Source: Thermoguttaceae bacterium | GTDB lineage: Bacteria > Planctomycetota > Planctomycetia > Pirellulales > Thermoguttaceae | Reading direction: 5' to 3' | Length of the DNA: 64,000 nt | NCBI GenBank assembly: GCA_017434455.1 | Contig: JAFRFG010000027.1 | Span: 62,001 to 126,000, forward strand | In this document: positions 1 to 8,455 of the stretch, in pieces | Layout: each line of letters opens with the position of its first letter | Position numbering within the stretch: the stretch's first letter is position 1 | The notes under the pieces: generated by a model | What the model saw: only the letters and a program-made list of their open reading frames with translations | Told to the model about the DNA's origin: nothing | Databases searched by the model: none | Made by a program: the position numbers and the translations under genes

Positions 1-47
1 ACTCTGTGGCCTTTCGCGCAAGACGGCCGGTCAACTTGCCGCCCGAT

Positions 48-1328
48 TTACTTCACCGCGATATTCAGCGCGTTTTCGATATCCGCGAGGATATCGTCGA
101 TATCCTCAATGCCGACCGACAGGCGGATCAAATCGGGACCGATGCCGGCGGCCTTCAGCTCTTCGTCGCTGAGCTGGCGGTGGGTGGCGTTGGCCGGATG
201 AAGGACACAGCTGTGCGCGTCGGCGACGTGGGTCGCGATCGAGGCGACTTTCAGTTCCTTCATAAACGCCTCGGCGGCGGCGCGGCCGCCGACCAGACCG
301 AACGAGACGACGCCGCACGAACCGTTCGGCATGTACTTTTGGGCCAGGGCATAGTACTTGTTATTCGGCAGGCCGCAGTAGTTGACCCAGGCGACCTTCT
401 TGTTGGCGTCGAGATACTCGGCGACTTTCTGCGCGTTGGCGCAGTGCCTCGGCATGCGAAGATGAAGGGTTTCCAGACCCAGGTTAAGGAGGAAACTGTT
501 GTGCGGCGAGGGGATCGCTCCGAAGTCGCGCATCAGCTGGGCGACCGCCTTGGTGATATAGGCGCCCCCCTGGCCGAACTGCTTCGTGTAGGTGATCCCG
601 TGATAGCTCTCGTCGGGGGTCGTCAAACCGGGGAAACGCTCGCGGTTGGCTTCCCAATCGAAATTCCCCGAATCGACGATGACGCCGCCGACACTGGTGG
701 CGTGACCATCCATATATTTTGTGGTCGAGTGGATGACGATGTCGGCCCCCCACTCGAACGGACGACAGTTAATCGGCGTCGGGAAGGTGTTGTCGACGAC
801 CAGCGGAACGCCGTGACGGTGGGCGGCGGCGGCGAAGCGCTCGATGTCGAGGACTGACAGCGAGGGATTGGCGACCGTCTCTCCGAAGACCGCCTTGGTG
901 TTCGGCCGGAAGGCAGCTTCGATCACGTCGTCCGAGGCATCGCACGGGATGAAGGAAAAATCGATCCCCATTCTCTTCATCGTGACGTTGAAGAGGTTGT
1001 ATGTTCCCCCGTAGATCTCTGAGGAGCAGACCACATGGTCGCCCGCCGAGCAGAGATTGAAGATGGAGAAAAAACTGGCGGCCTGTCCGGAGGAGGTCAG
1101 CAGCGCGGCCGTCCCGCCCTCCAGCGCGGCGATCTTCGCGGCGACGAAATCGTTGGTCGGATTTTGCAAACGAGTGTAGAAATACCCCGACGCCTCCAGG
1201 TCGAAGAGCTTCCCCATCTCCTCACTGGTATCGTACTTGAAAGTAGTGCTTTGAATGATCGGAATCTGGCGCGGCTCGCCGTTATTCGGGGTGTAGCCCG
1301 CCTGGATGCATTTTGTTCCCTGTTTCAT
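48..1328 (-). CDS. metY: O-acetylhomoserine sulfhydrylase (aminocarboxypropyltransferase), Cys/Met PLP family
   Basis: A 426-residue PLP enzyme of the cystathionine gamma-synthase / O-acetylhomoserine (thiol)-lyase family. It should make homocysteine from O-acetylhomoserine and sulfide in the cytoplasm. Visible family marks are the N-terminal GYTPNNGEPRQIPIIQSTTF stretch, the YTRLQNPT substrate loop (about 51-58), the VVDNTF motif (about 177-182) and the lysine motif HSTTKYMDGH, with K204 as the expected Schiff-base lysine. Length is normal. The ATG follows a weak GGAAG about 10 nt upstream, and a sigma70-like promoter lies in the 139-bp gap behind mnmE, so it is probably transcribed on its own. 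A cystathionine gamma-synthase role is possible, but the insert-rich length favours MetY. Confidence 0.93.
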   Translation of the reverse strand: MKQGTKCIQAGYTPNNGEPRQIPIIQSTTFKYDTSEEMGKLFDLEASGYFYTRLQNPTNDFVAAKIAALEGGTAALLTSSGQAASFFSIFNLCSAGDHVVCSSEIYGGTYNLFNVTMKRMGIDFSFIPCDASDDVIEAAFRPNTKAVFGETVANPSLSVLDIERFAAAAHRHGVPLVVDNTFPTPINCRPFEWGADIVIHSTTKYMDGHATSVGGVIVDSGNFDWEANRERFPGLTTPDESYHGITYTKQFGQGGAYITKAVAQLMRDFGAIPSPHNSFLLNLGLETLHLRMPRHCANAQKVAEYLDANKKVAWVNYCGLPNNKYYALAQKYMPNGSCGVVSFGLVGGRAAAEAFMKELKVASIATHVADAHSCVLHPANATHRQLSDEELKAAGIGPDLIRLSVGIEDIDDILADIENALNIAVK

Positions 1329-1404
1329 GGTCTTGTCTTCCGGCGATACAAGTTTTTTCCAGACCGTTACGCGCGGGCAAAACCCAGCGCCCGTATGCCA
1401 CTAG

Positions 1405-1432
1405 AGTATAACGACGGGCCGCGAAGATACAA
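1405..1432 (-). promoter_or_regulatory. Predicted sigma70-type promoter of metY
   Basis: On the minus strand, TTGTAT (1427-1432) and TATACT (1405-1410) are separated by 16 bp. The predicted start would leave a 5' UTR of about 70 nt before metY. The same pair of hexamers recurs upstream of the TIM-barrel gene at 46550. This is seen by eye only. Confidence 0.5.
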
Positions 1433-1467
1433 GGGAACGCTCTTTTCGCGGAAAATCAGCGTTATTT

Positions 1468-2826
1468 TTACTTTCCCAGGCAAAAGCGGCTGAAAATTCT
1501 ATCGAGCAGATCGTCGGTCGTCACCGCGCCGGTGACGGTGCCGATTTGTTCAAGGGCGTCACGCAGCTGCGCCGCGGTGAGAACCTCATCGCCGCCGATG
1601 CTCATCACCGCGCGCGAAAGGGCGGCCTGCGCGGCGTCCAGCGCCGAGGCGCAGCGCTGCGCGGTCGAGGGGACGGCGCCGCCGGGGGGGATCGTCCGAA
1701 AGAAGGCGTCGATCGCCCCGGCGGCCTCCTCAATCGATTCGAGCCAGGCAGAACTGACCGGCAGCGTCCGAAAAAAGCGGGCGGTCTGTTCGGGGGAAAG
1801 GGACCGCAGCGCCAGATCTGATTTGGTCTGAAGCAAGATTACCCGATCCGGTTCGAGTGACGGCGGAATCGGTTCGGGAATTTGGTCCCCCGGCAGGCAG
1901 TAAAGAACCAGATCGGCGCCGGCCAAAAGCCGGTCGGTTCGCTCTTCCGGCCGGTCGATCGATTCGGTGCCCGCGGTATCGATCAGGCGAATCGTCCGAT
2001 CCCCCAGGCACAGCGGGGCCTCGAGCCAGTCGCTGGTGGTACCCGCGTGGTCGCAGACAAGGGCGTTGGGGGTTGTTTCCCCGCCGAAGCGTCCCTTGAG
2101 CGCGTTGAAGAGGGTCGATTTTCCGGCGTTGGGCCGGCCAAAGAGAAGGACCGTCCCCAGCGTCTCCCTCCGACAGCGGCTGGTGAGGGTATCGCTGATC
2201 TTGTGCAGACGTTTCTTCAGATCGTCTAGGCGAACCAGCAGCGCCTCGGGGGTGAGAAACGCGATCCCCTCCTCGGCGAAATCCAGTCCCGCTTCCCAGT
2301 CACTGAGGAGGTTCAACAGCTCCTCGCGCAGAGCGTGCAGGGGACGGGCCAGATGGCCGGAAAGTTGGGTCAGCGCGGTGGAAAGCTCGCCGCCGCTTCG
2401 CGCGTCGATCACCCCCAGGACCGCCTCGGCCTGGGTCAGGTCGATACGGCCGTTTAAGAAAGCGCGGAGGGTGAATTCTCCCCGGTTGGCCAGACGGACC
2501 CGCTGCGCGGCGCAAAGCGCCCGAACCAGACGATTGACGACAGCCGGGGAACCGAAGGTATGAATTTCAACCGACTCCTCGGCGGTGAAACCATGCCCGG
2601 CCGGCCAGAAGTACAGCAGCGCGGGGAGAAGGCGCTGCCGGCCGTAGAGGGTCAGCTCCACGGGGAGAACGGCTGTTTGGGTTCGATCAAAATCGTCGGG
2701 AAAGGATTGAATCCACCGACAGACCTCCCGAAGAGAATCCGCCCCCGAAACACGGATAATGCCGCGTCTGCCGCCGCACGTTGACGCCGGCGCGGCGATG
2801 GTCTCTTCCAGGGAACCGAACATCAC
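1468..2826 (-). CDS. mnmE: tRNA uridine-5-carboxymethylaminomethyl modification GTPase MnmE
   Basis: A 452-residue TrmE/MnmE GTPase, which with MnmG modifies the wobble uridine of tRNAs. The N-terminal formyl-THF-binding TrmE domain spans about 1-120 (RGIIRVSG; EFTLRAFLNGRIDLTQAEAV is characteristic). A helical domain carries the inserted G domain, with P-loop GRPNAGKST (about 230-238) and IDTAG. The C-terminus FCLGK is the catalytic C-x-G-K tail. The first codon may be GTG at 2826 or the directly following ATG. The stop of nnrD lies inside this junction (4-bp overlap), which implies translational coupling. Its MnmG partner is not in the window. Confidence 0.96.
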   Translation of the reverse strand: MMFGSLEETIAAPASTCGGRRGIIRVSGADSLREVCRWIQSFPDDFDRTQTAVLPVELTLYGRQRLLPALLYFWPAGHGFTAEESVEIHTFGSPAVVNRLVRALCAAQRVRLANRGEFTLRAFLNGRIDLTQAEAVLGVIDARSGGELSTALTQLSGHLARPLHALREELLNLLSDWEAGLDFAEEGIAFLTPEALLVRLDDLKKRLHKISDTLTSRCRRETLGTVLLFGRPNAGKSTLFNALKGRFGGETTPNALVCDHAGTTSDWLEAPLCLGDRTIRLIDTAGTESIDRPEERTDRLLAGADLVLYCLPGDQIPEPIPPSLEPDRVILLQTKSDLALRSLSPEQTARFFRTLPVSSAWLESIEEAAGAIDAFFRTIPPGGAVPSTAQRCASALDAAQAALSRAVMSIGGDEVLTAAQLRDALEQIGTVTGAVTTDDLLDRIFSRFCLGK

Positions 2827-3749
2827 CGTTCCCCCTCCCCGGCGTTTTCCATGAAAGCGCTGGGGTTCCGCTGATACTGGACAAACGCCTCGGGGAGATA
2901 CTCCAGCAGGGACGAAGCGCTCAGAGACTCCATCCCAAAAGCGCGCGCGGCCAGATCGCCGGCTTTGCCGTGCAGTGCCGCGGCCAGCGCCGCCGCGTCG
3001 AAGGGCTCCAGGCCCCGCGCCAGGAAGGCGGTGATGATACCGGTGAGGACATCGCCGCTGCCCCCGACCGCCATTCCGGGATTTCCCGTGCGATTGACCG
3101 CCAGGCGGTCGCCATCGCAGATGATCGTCCCCGCCCCTTTGAGGAGAAGGGTCAGCGGGATATTTTTTTTTCGCAGGCCGCGGAAAAAGTCACGTACCGC
3201 CTCCGCTCGGCCGGCCGCGTCGGCCGGTGTCGGCTTGCCCGTTAAGCGGGCGAATTCCCCCGGGTGCGGCGTCAACACGCGCGGCGCGGGGAGCGAAAGG
3301 GTTTGGCCATCAAAAACATGCCTGGCGGCCAGCAGGTTGAGCGCGTCGGCGTCGAATACCGCCGGGGTCTTCTGCTCGAAGAAGAGCTTCTCAGCCAGCC
3401 GCTGCAGCCCGAGCGACTGCCCCAGTCCCGGGCCGATCCCAAAGGCACTGGCTTTGGCGAGGTGTCCCTGAAGTTGCTCCAGCGATGCCAGCGCGATCTT
3501 CCCCTTCCGGTCGGCGGCCAGCGGCGCGGTCATCACGTCGGGGATTCCGCCGGCGACGATCGGCACGATGGTTTTCGCGGTGAGAAGCCGGATCAGCCCG
3601 GCCCCCGAAAGAAGCGCCGCGCGGGCGCAAAGCGCCGCCGCGCCGGCCATCCCCAGCGAGCCGGCGACCAGTACCGCGGTTCCGTACGTCCCCTTGTGGT
3701 CGCATCTGTGGCGCGGCGGCAGCGGAAAGAGGGAATCTGTTTTAGCCAT
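2823..3749 (-). CDS. nnrD: ADP-dependent (S)-NAD(P)H-hydrate dehydratase
   Basis: About 308 residues of the carbohydrate-kinase (YjeF C-terminal) family, which repairs hydrated NAD(P)H using ADP. Recognisable are the N-terminal HKGTYG motif, the AGS and GxGLG glycine-rich stretches, LTPHPGEFARL, and the nucleotide-binding AVGGSGDVLTGII near the C-terminus with the catalytic Asp. The epimerase (NnrE) half that is often fused is absent. I place the start at the ATG giving MAKTDSLF, because a longer upstream reading would run deep into ruvC. With this start the two genes overlap by 8 bp. It also overlaps mnmE downstream, so ruvC-nnrD-mnmE is probably one operon. Confidence 0.93.
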   Translation of the reverse strand: MAKTDSLFPLPPRHRCDHKGTYGTAVLVAGSLGMAGAAALCARAALLSGAGLIRLLTAKTIVPIVAGGIPDVMTAPLAADRKGKIALASLEQLQGHLAKASAFGIGPGLGQSLGLQRLAEKLFFEQKTPAVFDADALNLLAARHVFDGQTLSLPAPRVLTPHPGEFARLTGKPTPADAAGRAEAVRDFFRGLRKKNIPLTLLLKGAGTIICDGDRLAVNRTGNPGMAVGGSGDVLTGIITAFLARGLEPFDAAALAAALHGKAGDLAARAFGMESLSASSLLEYLPEAFVQYQRNPSAFMENAGEGER

Positions 3750-4248
3750 GGGGATACCCCCCTTCCTGATCGGGGGCCGCATTGAGGTGGAACCGGTGAC
3801 ACAGGGCGATCGCCAGCGCGTCGGCGACATCGGGGGGCTCGGGAATTTGGTCCAGGCCAAACTCGAAGCGGACGGCCCGCTGCATCTGATCTTTCGTCGC
3901 GTGACCGCTGCCGGTGAGCATCTTTTTGATCATTGTCGCCGCGTAGGGGACGACGGAAATCTCGGCCTGCGCCGCCGCCAGGCAGATGGCGCCGCGCACA
4001 TGCCCCATCAATATCGCCGTTCTGGGACGTTTGTAGTAAGAGTATACCTCTTCCAGCGAGAGGACTTCCGGGTGGTACTGCGCGATCACCTCCCGGATCC
4101 CCTCGTAGATCTCACGAACACGCCTCTCCAGCGTGGCGGCGCGGCTGCGAACGACCCCCGCCTCGAGGATCGCGACACGGCCGCCGCGCGTTTCGATCAT
4201 CCCGTATCCGGTCGTTCGCAGTCCGGGGTCCACACCCAAAATTCGCAT
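3742..4248 (-). CDS. ruvC: Crossover junction endodeoxyribonuclease RuvC
   Basis: A 168-residue Holliday-junction resolvase with an RNase H fold, normal in length. The four expected acidic catalytic residues are visible: D7 (GVDPG), E66/E67 (LSLEEV), D140 and D143 (PPDVADALAIA). The ATG follows a strong GAGGAG about 5 nt upstream. ruvA and ruvB are not adjacent in the window. It sits 38 bp behind the GntP-type transporter gene and overlaps nnrD. Confidence 0.96.
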   Translation of the reverse strand: MRILGVDPGLRTTGYGMIETRGGRVAILEAGVVRSRAATLERRVREIYEGIREVIAQYHPEVLSLEEVYSYYKRPRTAILMGHVRGAICLAAAQAEISVVPYAATMIKKMLTGSGHATKDQMQRAVRFEFGLDQIPEPPDVADALAIALCHRFHLNAAPDQEGGYPHG

Positions 4249-4286
4249 CGTTTCTCCTCGTGTTTTGATTCACCGATTCCGTTCAT

Positions 4287-5651
4287 CTAGAACAGCCGAA
4301 AGACAAACGACAGTATCACGACGAAGATCGATCCGGTCACTCCCGCCACCAGTGAACAGAGGGACAGGACCCGCAGCCCCTGGCGAATCTCAAAGCCGCA
4401 AAATTGCGAGACGACCCAGAAGTAGCTGTCGTTGACGTGGCAGACCAGCATCGAACCGCAGCCGATCGCCGAAACGGATAACGCGCGGTAAAGGGGGGAC
4501 CCCAAACCGAGCGGATCGAGCATAGGAGCGACGATTCCCGCGGTCGTCAGCGCGGCGACCACCGAGGACCCTTGGGCCGTTTTCATCACCGCCGCCACCG
4601 CGATCGGCAGACAGATCGCCCATGGTCCCAGGCCGGAGAAATCGGTCATCCCATTGAACAGTTCCGACTGCTGAAGAACCCTCCCGAACGCCCCGCCGGC
4701 GGAGGTGATCACCAAAATGTTGGTCGCCCGCGTGATCGCCTTTCCAAGGAGTCCTCCGACCGATAGTTCCGCTAAGCGCGCCTTCCCCAGGCCAAAGATC
4801 GCCAGACACGCGCCGATCGTCAGCGCGGCGGTCGGCATATGAATCAGCTCCAGGAAACGAGTCCAGGACGGATGCGCCGTTTTCCACGTCTCGGAGAGAT
4901 TAAAAAGGATGATCGAGCTGGTGATGATCATCAAAAGGGGAACCAAAATTGGCAGCGCCGCGCGCATCGTGCCGAACGGCACGGGAGAGAGTTCTTCCGC
5001 CGACCGCTCACCGCGCTGCCGTTCATCTCGGGAGAGTTCCTCTTCGGTTCGGATCGAGCCGCAGAACTTCTGGGCGTAGAGGCGGGCCGCCGTGGCCGTG
5101 ACAAAAGCGACAAACAGACCCAGAAGGATCGTCAGGCCGACATCGGCGCCCAGAACGGTCGCGGTGGCGACCGGTCCCGGCGCGGGGGGAACCAGACAAT
5201 GAGTCGAGAGGAGTCCCAGGCCAAGGGCTCCGATGCCGACGGCCAGCGGGACACGCCCCCGACGGCAGAGGTTGGAGGCCAGACCTTGAAGAATCACGAA
5301 CGCCGAATCGCAGAAGATGGCGATCGAGGAGAGGTACCCGATGGCCGACAGCGCGGTCGGAATCCGTTTTTCACCGGTGACTCGAACGATTCGATCGGCA
5401 AGAAGCGCCAGCGCACCGCGTTCTTCCATAAACACGCCGATGACCGTTCCCGCCAGGATGATCAAACCGACCTTCCCCATCATCGCGCCAAAACCGTCGG
5501 CCAAAACCGTCAGTGACTCGGCAACCCCCATTTTGATCAGAATCCCCCAAAGAAGCCCGGCGCCGAGCAGGACCGGGACGGGATGGATCTTCAAAACGGC
5601 CGACAGAAAGATGATGAGCGCCAGGACAATGAACAGCTCAAAAAACAACAT
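4287..5651 (-). CDS. GntP-family gluconate:H+ symporter-like permease
   Basis: A 454-residue polytopic membrane protein, almost wholly hydrophobic, with about 12 or more predicted spans and one hydrophilic loop (about 200-225, rich in E/R). The stretches CDSAFVILQGLA and THCLVPPAPGPVA match the conserved half-repeat signatures of the GntP gluconate/hydroxy-acid permease family. It probably imports a sugar acid such as gluconate, with protons. No gluconate kinase or other sugar-acid enzyme is adjacent, so the substrate cannot be fixed. GAGGAAAG precedes the ATG by about 8 nt. It lies in the minus-strand run behind coaX (19-bp gap). Confidence 0.9.
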   Translation of the reverse strand: MLFFELFIVLALIIFLSAVLKIHPVPVLLGAGLLWGILIKMGVAESLTVLADGFGAMMGKVGLIILAGTVIGVFMEERGALALLADRIVRVTGEKRIPTALSAIGYLSSIAIFCDSAFVILQGLASNLCRRGRVPLAVGIGALGLGLLSTHCLVPPAPGPVATATVLGADVGLTILLGLFVAFVTATAARLYAQKFCGSIRTEEELSRDERQRGERSAEELSPVPFGTMRAALPILVPLLMIITSSIILFNLSETWKTAHPSWTRFLELIHMPTAALTIGACLAIFGLGKARLAELSVGGLLGKAITRATNILVITSAGGAFGRVLQQSELFNGMTDFSGLGPWAICLPIAVAAVMKTAQGSSVVAALTTAGIVAPMLDPLGLGSPLYRALSVSAIGCGSMLVCHVNDSYFWVVSQFCGFEIRQGLRVLSLCSLVAGVTGSIFVVILSFVFRLF

Positions 5652-5670
5652 CGTGGGGCTTTCCTCTTGC

Positions 5671-6504
5671 TTAGTGCGAAGTGCTGTTTAAGGCCAGGAA
5701 GGTCAGAAAAATACCGGAGAGAACCAGGTCGCGGGTGGTCTGGACCGGGCCCGGTATCAACCCGGCGAGCTCTTCCTCCAAGTTGCGCGCCCCGCCGCCG
5801 GTGAGGATCACTGGGGGCTGTGCGTCAAATTTTGCCCGTGCCGCCCGATAACAATAACTGACCGCGCCGATCTGCGCGGCGTGAATGCCGCAAAGGATGC
5901 CATCGACGGTATTGGCGGCCGGCCAGCGGGCCGAGCCATCCAAGTTCACTTGCGGGAGAAGATCGGTCTTTTCCCCAAGCGACCCTGCCGCTGTCTGCGG
6001 GCCGGGAAAAATCGCGCCGCCGCGGAAGGCCCCGTCGGAATCGACCCAATCAATTTTTGAGGCGGTCCCGATATCGACCACCATCACGGCGCGGGAAACC
6101 ATGCGCCAGGCGGCCAAAGCGCCTAAAAGGCGGTCAACCCCGAGGCGGTCCGGCTGGTCGTAGCGGTTGACCATAGGAACATCGGCGGTTTTTATCTGAA
6201 TGACACCATCGTTCGGGCGTCTGGCCGACAGCCAGTCGAGGAACGATGTTACCCTCCGGCGATTGACACCGGCCACCGCCCAATTGAGCTTCTCGTCACG
6301 GCCGTGTCGAAGAAGCCCATCGAGCCAAGCGGTGAGATTGGGAAAGGTCTCATCGGTGTCGCGCCGATCGTCGATCGGATAGGGATAACGGCTCCCAAGG
6401 GCGCTCAGCGCCGGAAGATCGAAAAAGCCGAATTTCCACGCGCTGTTTCCGATATCGACGGCCATGAACCGATGTGCCATAACGGAAGTCCCACCCGAGG
6501 TCAC
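5671..6504 (-). CDS. coaX: Type III pantothenate kinase
   Basis: About 277 residues of the ASKHA-fold type III pantothenate kinase, the first step of coenzyme A synthesis. Seen are the phosphate-1 motif VDIGNSAWKFG, the substrate loop DRLGVDRLLGALAA, and the phosphate-2 motif VDIGTASKIDWVDSDGAFRGGAIFPG. The first start is a GTG overlapping the xseA stop (GTGA) with GGGAG about 9 nt upstream; an ATG at 6480 with GGTGGG upstream is equally plausible and would shorten the protein by 8 residues. The length is slightly above the usual 255. Fusion to a BirA domain, seen in some phyla, is not present. Confidence 0.93.
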   Translation of the reverse strand: MTSGGTSVMAHRFMAVDIGNSAWKFGFFDLPALSALGSRYPYPIDDRRDTDETFPNLTAWLDGLLRHGRDEKLNWAVAGVNRRRVTSFLDWLSARRPNDGVIQIKTADVPMVNRYDQPDRLGVDRLLGALAAWRMVSRAVMVVDIGTASKIDWVDSDGAFRGGAIFPGPQTAAGSLGEKTDLLPQVNLDGSARWPAANTVDGILCGIHAAQIGAVSYCYRAARAKFDAQPPVILTGGGARNLEEELAGLIPGPVQTTRDLVLSGIFLTFLALNSTSH

Positions 6505-7799
6505 TTGTCTGTCTCCCGCAAAGCGCTCTTGCCGCCGGGTGTAATGGTTTCGACGACACTGGCGATTTCACCGTCGGCCAACACGGTTCGGATCGACTCG
6601 CCGGCGGCGACATCCCGAATGCTCTGCACGATGCGCCCATCCTCGGTCTGGGAGAGAGAATAGCCCCGGGAGAGAATCGCCAGCGGGGAGAGCGCCTCCA
6701 GCTGCGCGGCGTACTGATTGAGGCTAGACCCGAACCGTTCCAGAACGGTCGAAGCGGCCGTCTGGAGCCGGGACTCGAACATATCACAGTTTTGCATCCG
6801 ATTGGCTAACACGCAATCCTCCGGTTCGAGGAAGGGGCGTCGGTTGGCCAAGGCATCGAGCTGCTGCTTGGTGAAATCCAGCTTGCGGCTCATCGCCGAG
6901 TCGAAACGGGCCGCCAGGGAGTCGATCGCGGCGATATACTGGTTGTCGTCCGGGGCGATGACGGTCGCCGCGTTGCTCGGTGTACTGGCCATGTAATCGG
7001 CGGCGCGGTCGCAGATGGTCATATCGACTTCATGCCCCAATCCGGTGACGACGGGTAAACGGCAATTGGCCACCGCGCGGACGGTGAGCTCTTCGTTGAA
7101 CGGCTGGAGGTCTTCCATTCCCCCGCCGCCGCGAATCAGCGCCACGACGTCGATACGCTTTTGGGGGTCGGCGGCGTTGGGAGAAAAGTGTTCGGAAAGA
7201 AAATCCAGCGCGGCAGCGATTTCTTTGGGAGCGCCTTGCCCCTGAACCGAGACATGGACCACCAGGATATCAATCCGGCGGCACCGTTCCCGAAGGATCT
7301 TGATGAAGTCACGAATCGCGGCACCCGTTCGGCTGCTGACGATCGCCACTCGCTTGGGCAGCGCGGGGATATTCTTCTTTCGTTCCCGGCGAAAGAGCCC
7401 CTCGTTTTCGAGCTTGCGCTCCAAAAGCCTGAGACGCTGCTCCTGCCCCCCCACTCCCAGCTGCTGCATTTGGATGATCTTCAGCTGATAATTCCCCCGC
7501 TGCGGATAGACGCTCATCGATCCCCAGCAGGTGACATACATCCCGTTTTGGGGAACAAAATCGAGCTGCTGGGCGAAGTTTCGCCATATTACCGCCGAAA
7601 GTACGGGGGACTCACTGGCGGGGAGTTCCGGGTCTTTGATCGAAAGGTAGATATGTCCGGAAGCTTTATTGATCGAGACGTTGGCCAGCTCGCCGTAGAG
7701 GAGAACCTGCTGAAAATGATTCTCGATCATCGCGCGAAGCTGCGAGGTCAGTTCCGAGACGGAGATAGGTTCGGGGGACTCTCCAAGGACGGAAAACAT
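6501..7799 (-). CDS. xseA: Exodeoxyribonuclease VII large subunit
   Basis: A 432-residue XseA: an N-terminal OB-fold (about 12-110, with GELANVSINKASGHIYLSIKD), the catalytic domain with RVAIVSSRTGAAIRDF and ALIRGGGGMEDLQPFNEE, then GHEVDMTICDRAADYMASTPSNAA, all family signatures. A coiled-coil region and the final SPLAILSRGYSLS segment follow. It degrades single-stranded DNA with XseB, whose small gene is not found next to it. It is the first gene of the minus-strand run ending at mnmE and diverges from dtd across a 197-bp gap. Confidence 0.95.
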   Translation of the reverse strand: MFSVLGESPEPISVSELTSQLRAMIENHFQQVLLYGELANVSINKASGHIYLSIKDPELPASESPVLSAVIWRNFAQQLDFVPQNGMYVTCWGSMSVYPQRGNYQLKIIQMQQLGVGGQEQRLRLLERKLENEGLFRRERKKNIPALPKRVAIVSSRTGAAIRDFIKILRERCRRIDILVVHVSVQGQGAPKEIAAALDFLSEHFSPNAADPQKRIDVVALIRGGGGMEDLQPFNEELTVRAVANCRLPVVTGLGHEVDMTICDRAADYMASTPSNAATVIAPDDNQYIAAIDSLAARFDSAMSRKLDFTKQQLDALANRRPFLEPEDCVLANRMQNCDMFESRLQTAASTVLERFGSSLNQYAAQLEALSPLAILSRGYSLSQTEDGRIVQSIRDVAAGESIRTVLADGEIASVVETITPGGKSALRETDK

Positions 7800-7996
7800 C
7801 GATTTACTCTTTCTGACAGCCGGGAGAAATATTGACCTAACAAGGTCGATAGGGGGGAATTGCCTTAGGCCGATTCCAAAGATATTTTATACGAAGAGGC
7901 GGGGCTTGAATAGGTTAAACGGGCCGACAGCATTCCCCCTGCCGCGATGCATCGGTAAGTTTAAAGTCCTTTTTCCCATAGGAAGCGGCTTTTAAT

Positions 7997-8452
7997 ATGC
8001 GTGCCTGTATTCAACGAGTCTCCCGGGCCAAGGTCACCGTCCGTCCCACCGGCGAGGTGACCGGCCAAATCGGCCGCGGTTTTTTGATCCTTCTCGGCGT
8101 CGGACGTGAGGATACCGAAAAAGAAGCGCGGCTCCTGATCAGGAAGATCGCCGGTTTGCGTGTTTTCGACGACAGCCAAGGGCGGATGAATCTGTCGCTG
8201 GCCGACTGCGGCGGGGAACTGCTGGTGGTCAGTCAGTTCACCCTCTACGCGCAATGCAAGAAGGGGAATCGGCCCAGTTTTACCGAAGCCGCTCCTCCCG
8301 AACGGGCCCAAGAACTCTACCGATTCTTCGTCGGTGAGCTCCAGGCCGCTTGCTCTGGAAAAGTGGAGGAAGGGCGATTCCAGGCCGAGATGGACGTCGC
8401 CTTGGTCAACGACGGTCCGGTCACCATCTGGCTCGATACCGACTATCTGTAA
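7997..8452 (+). CDS. dtd: D-aminoacyl-tRNA deacylase
   Basis: A 151-residue DTD, normal in size. It hydrolyses D-aminoacyl-tRNAs and prevents D-amino acid misincorporation. Family marks are MRACIQRVSRAKVTV at the start, GGELLVVSQFTLYAQ (SQFTL active-site loop) and GNRPSFTEAAPPERA (NRPSF), with the closing segment DVALVNDGPVTIWLD. The ribosome site is weak (GGAAG about 11 nt upstream). It converges on the CvpA-like gene with only 3 bp between the stops. Confidence 0.96.
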   Translation: MRACIQRVSRAKVTVRPTGEVTGQIGRGFLILLGVGREDTEKEARLLIRKIAGLRVFDDSQGRMNLSLADCGGELLVVSQFTLYAQCKKGNRPSFTEAAPPERAQELYRFFVGELQAACSGKVEEGRFQAEMDVALVNDGPVTIWLDTDYL

Positions 8453-8455
8453 GAA

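Noticed and set aside
1329..1404. SAM-type riboswitch before metY
   Set aside because: The predicted leader is only about 70 nt and I could not find the conserved SAM-I, SAM-II or SAM/SAH core pairings, only a small GGGC / GCCC stem.
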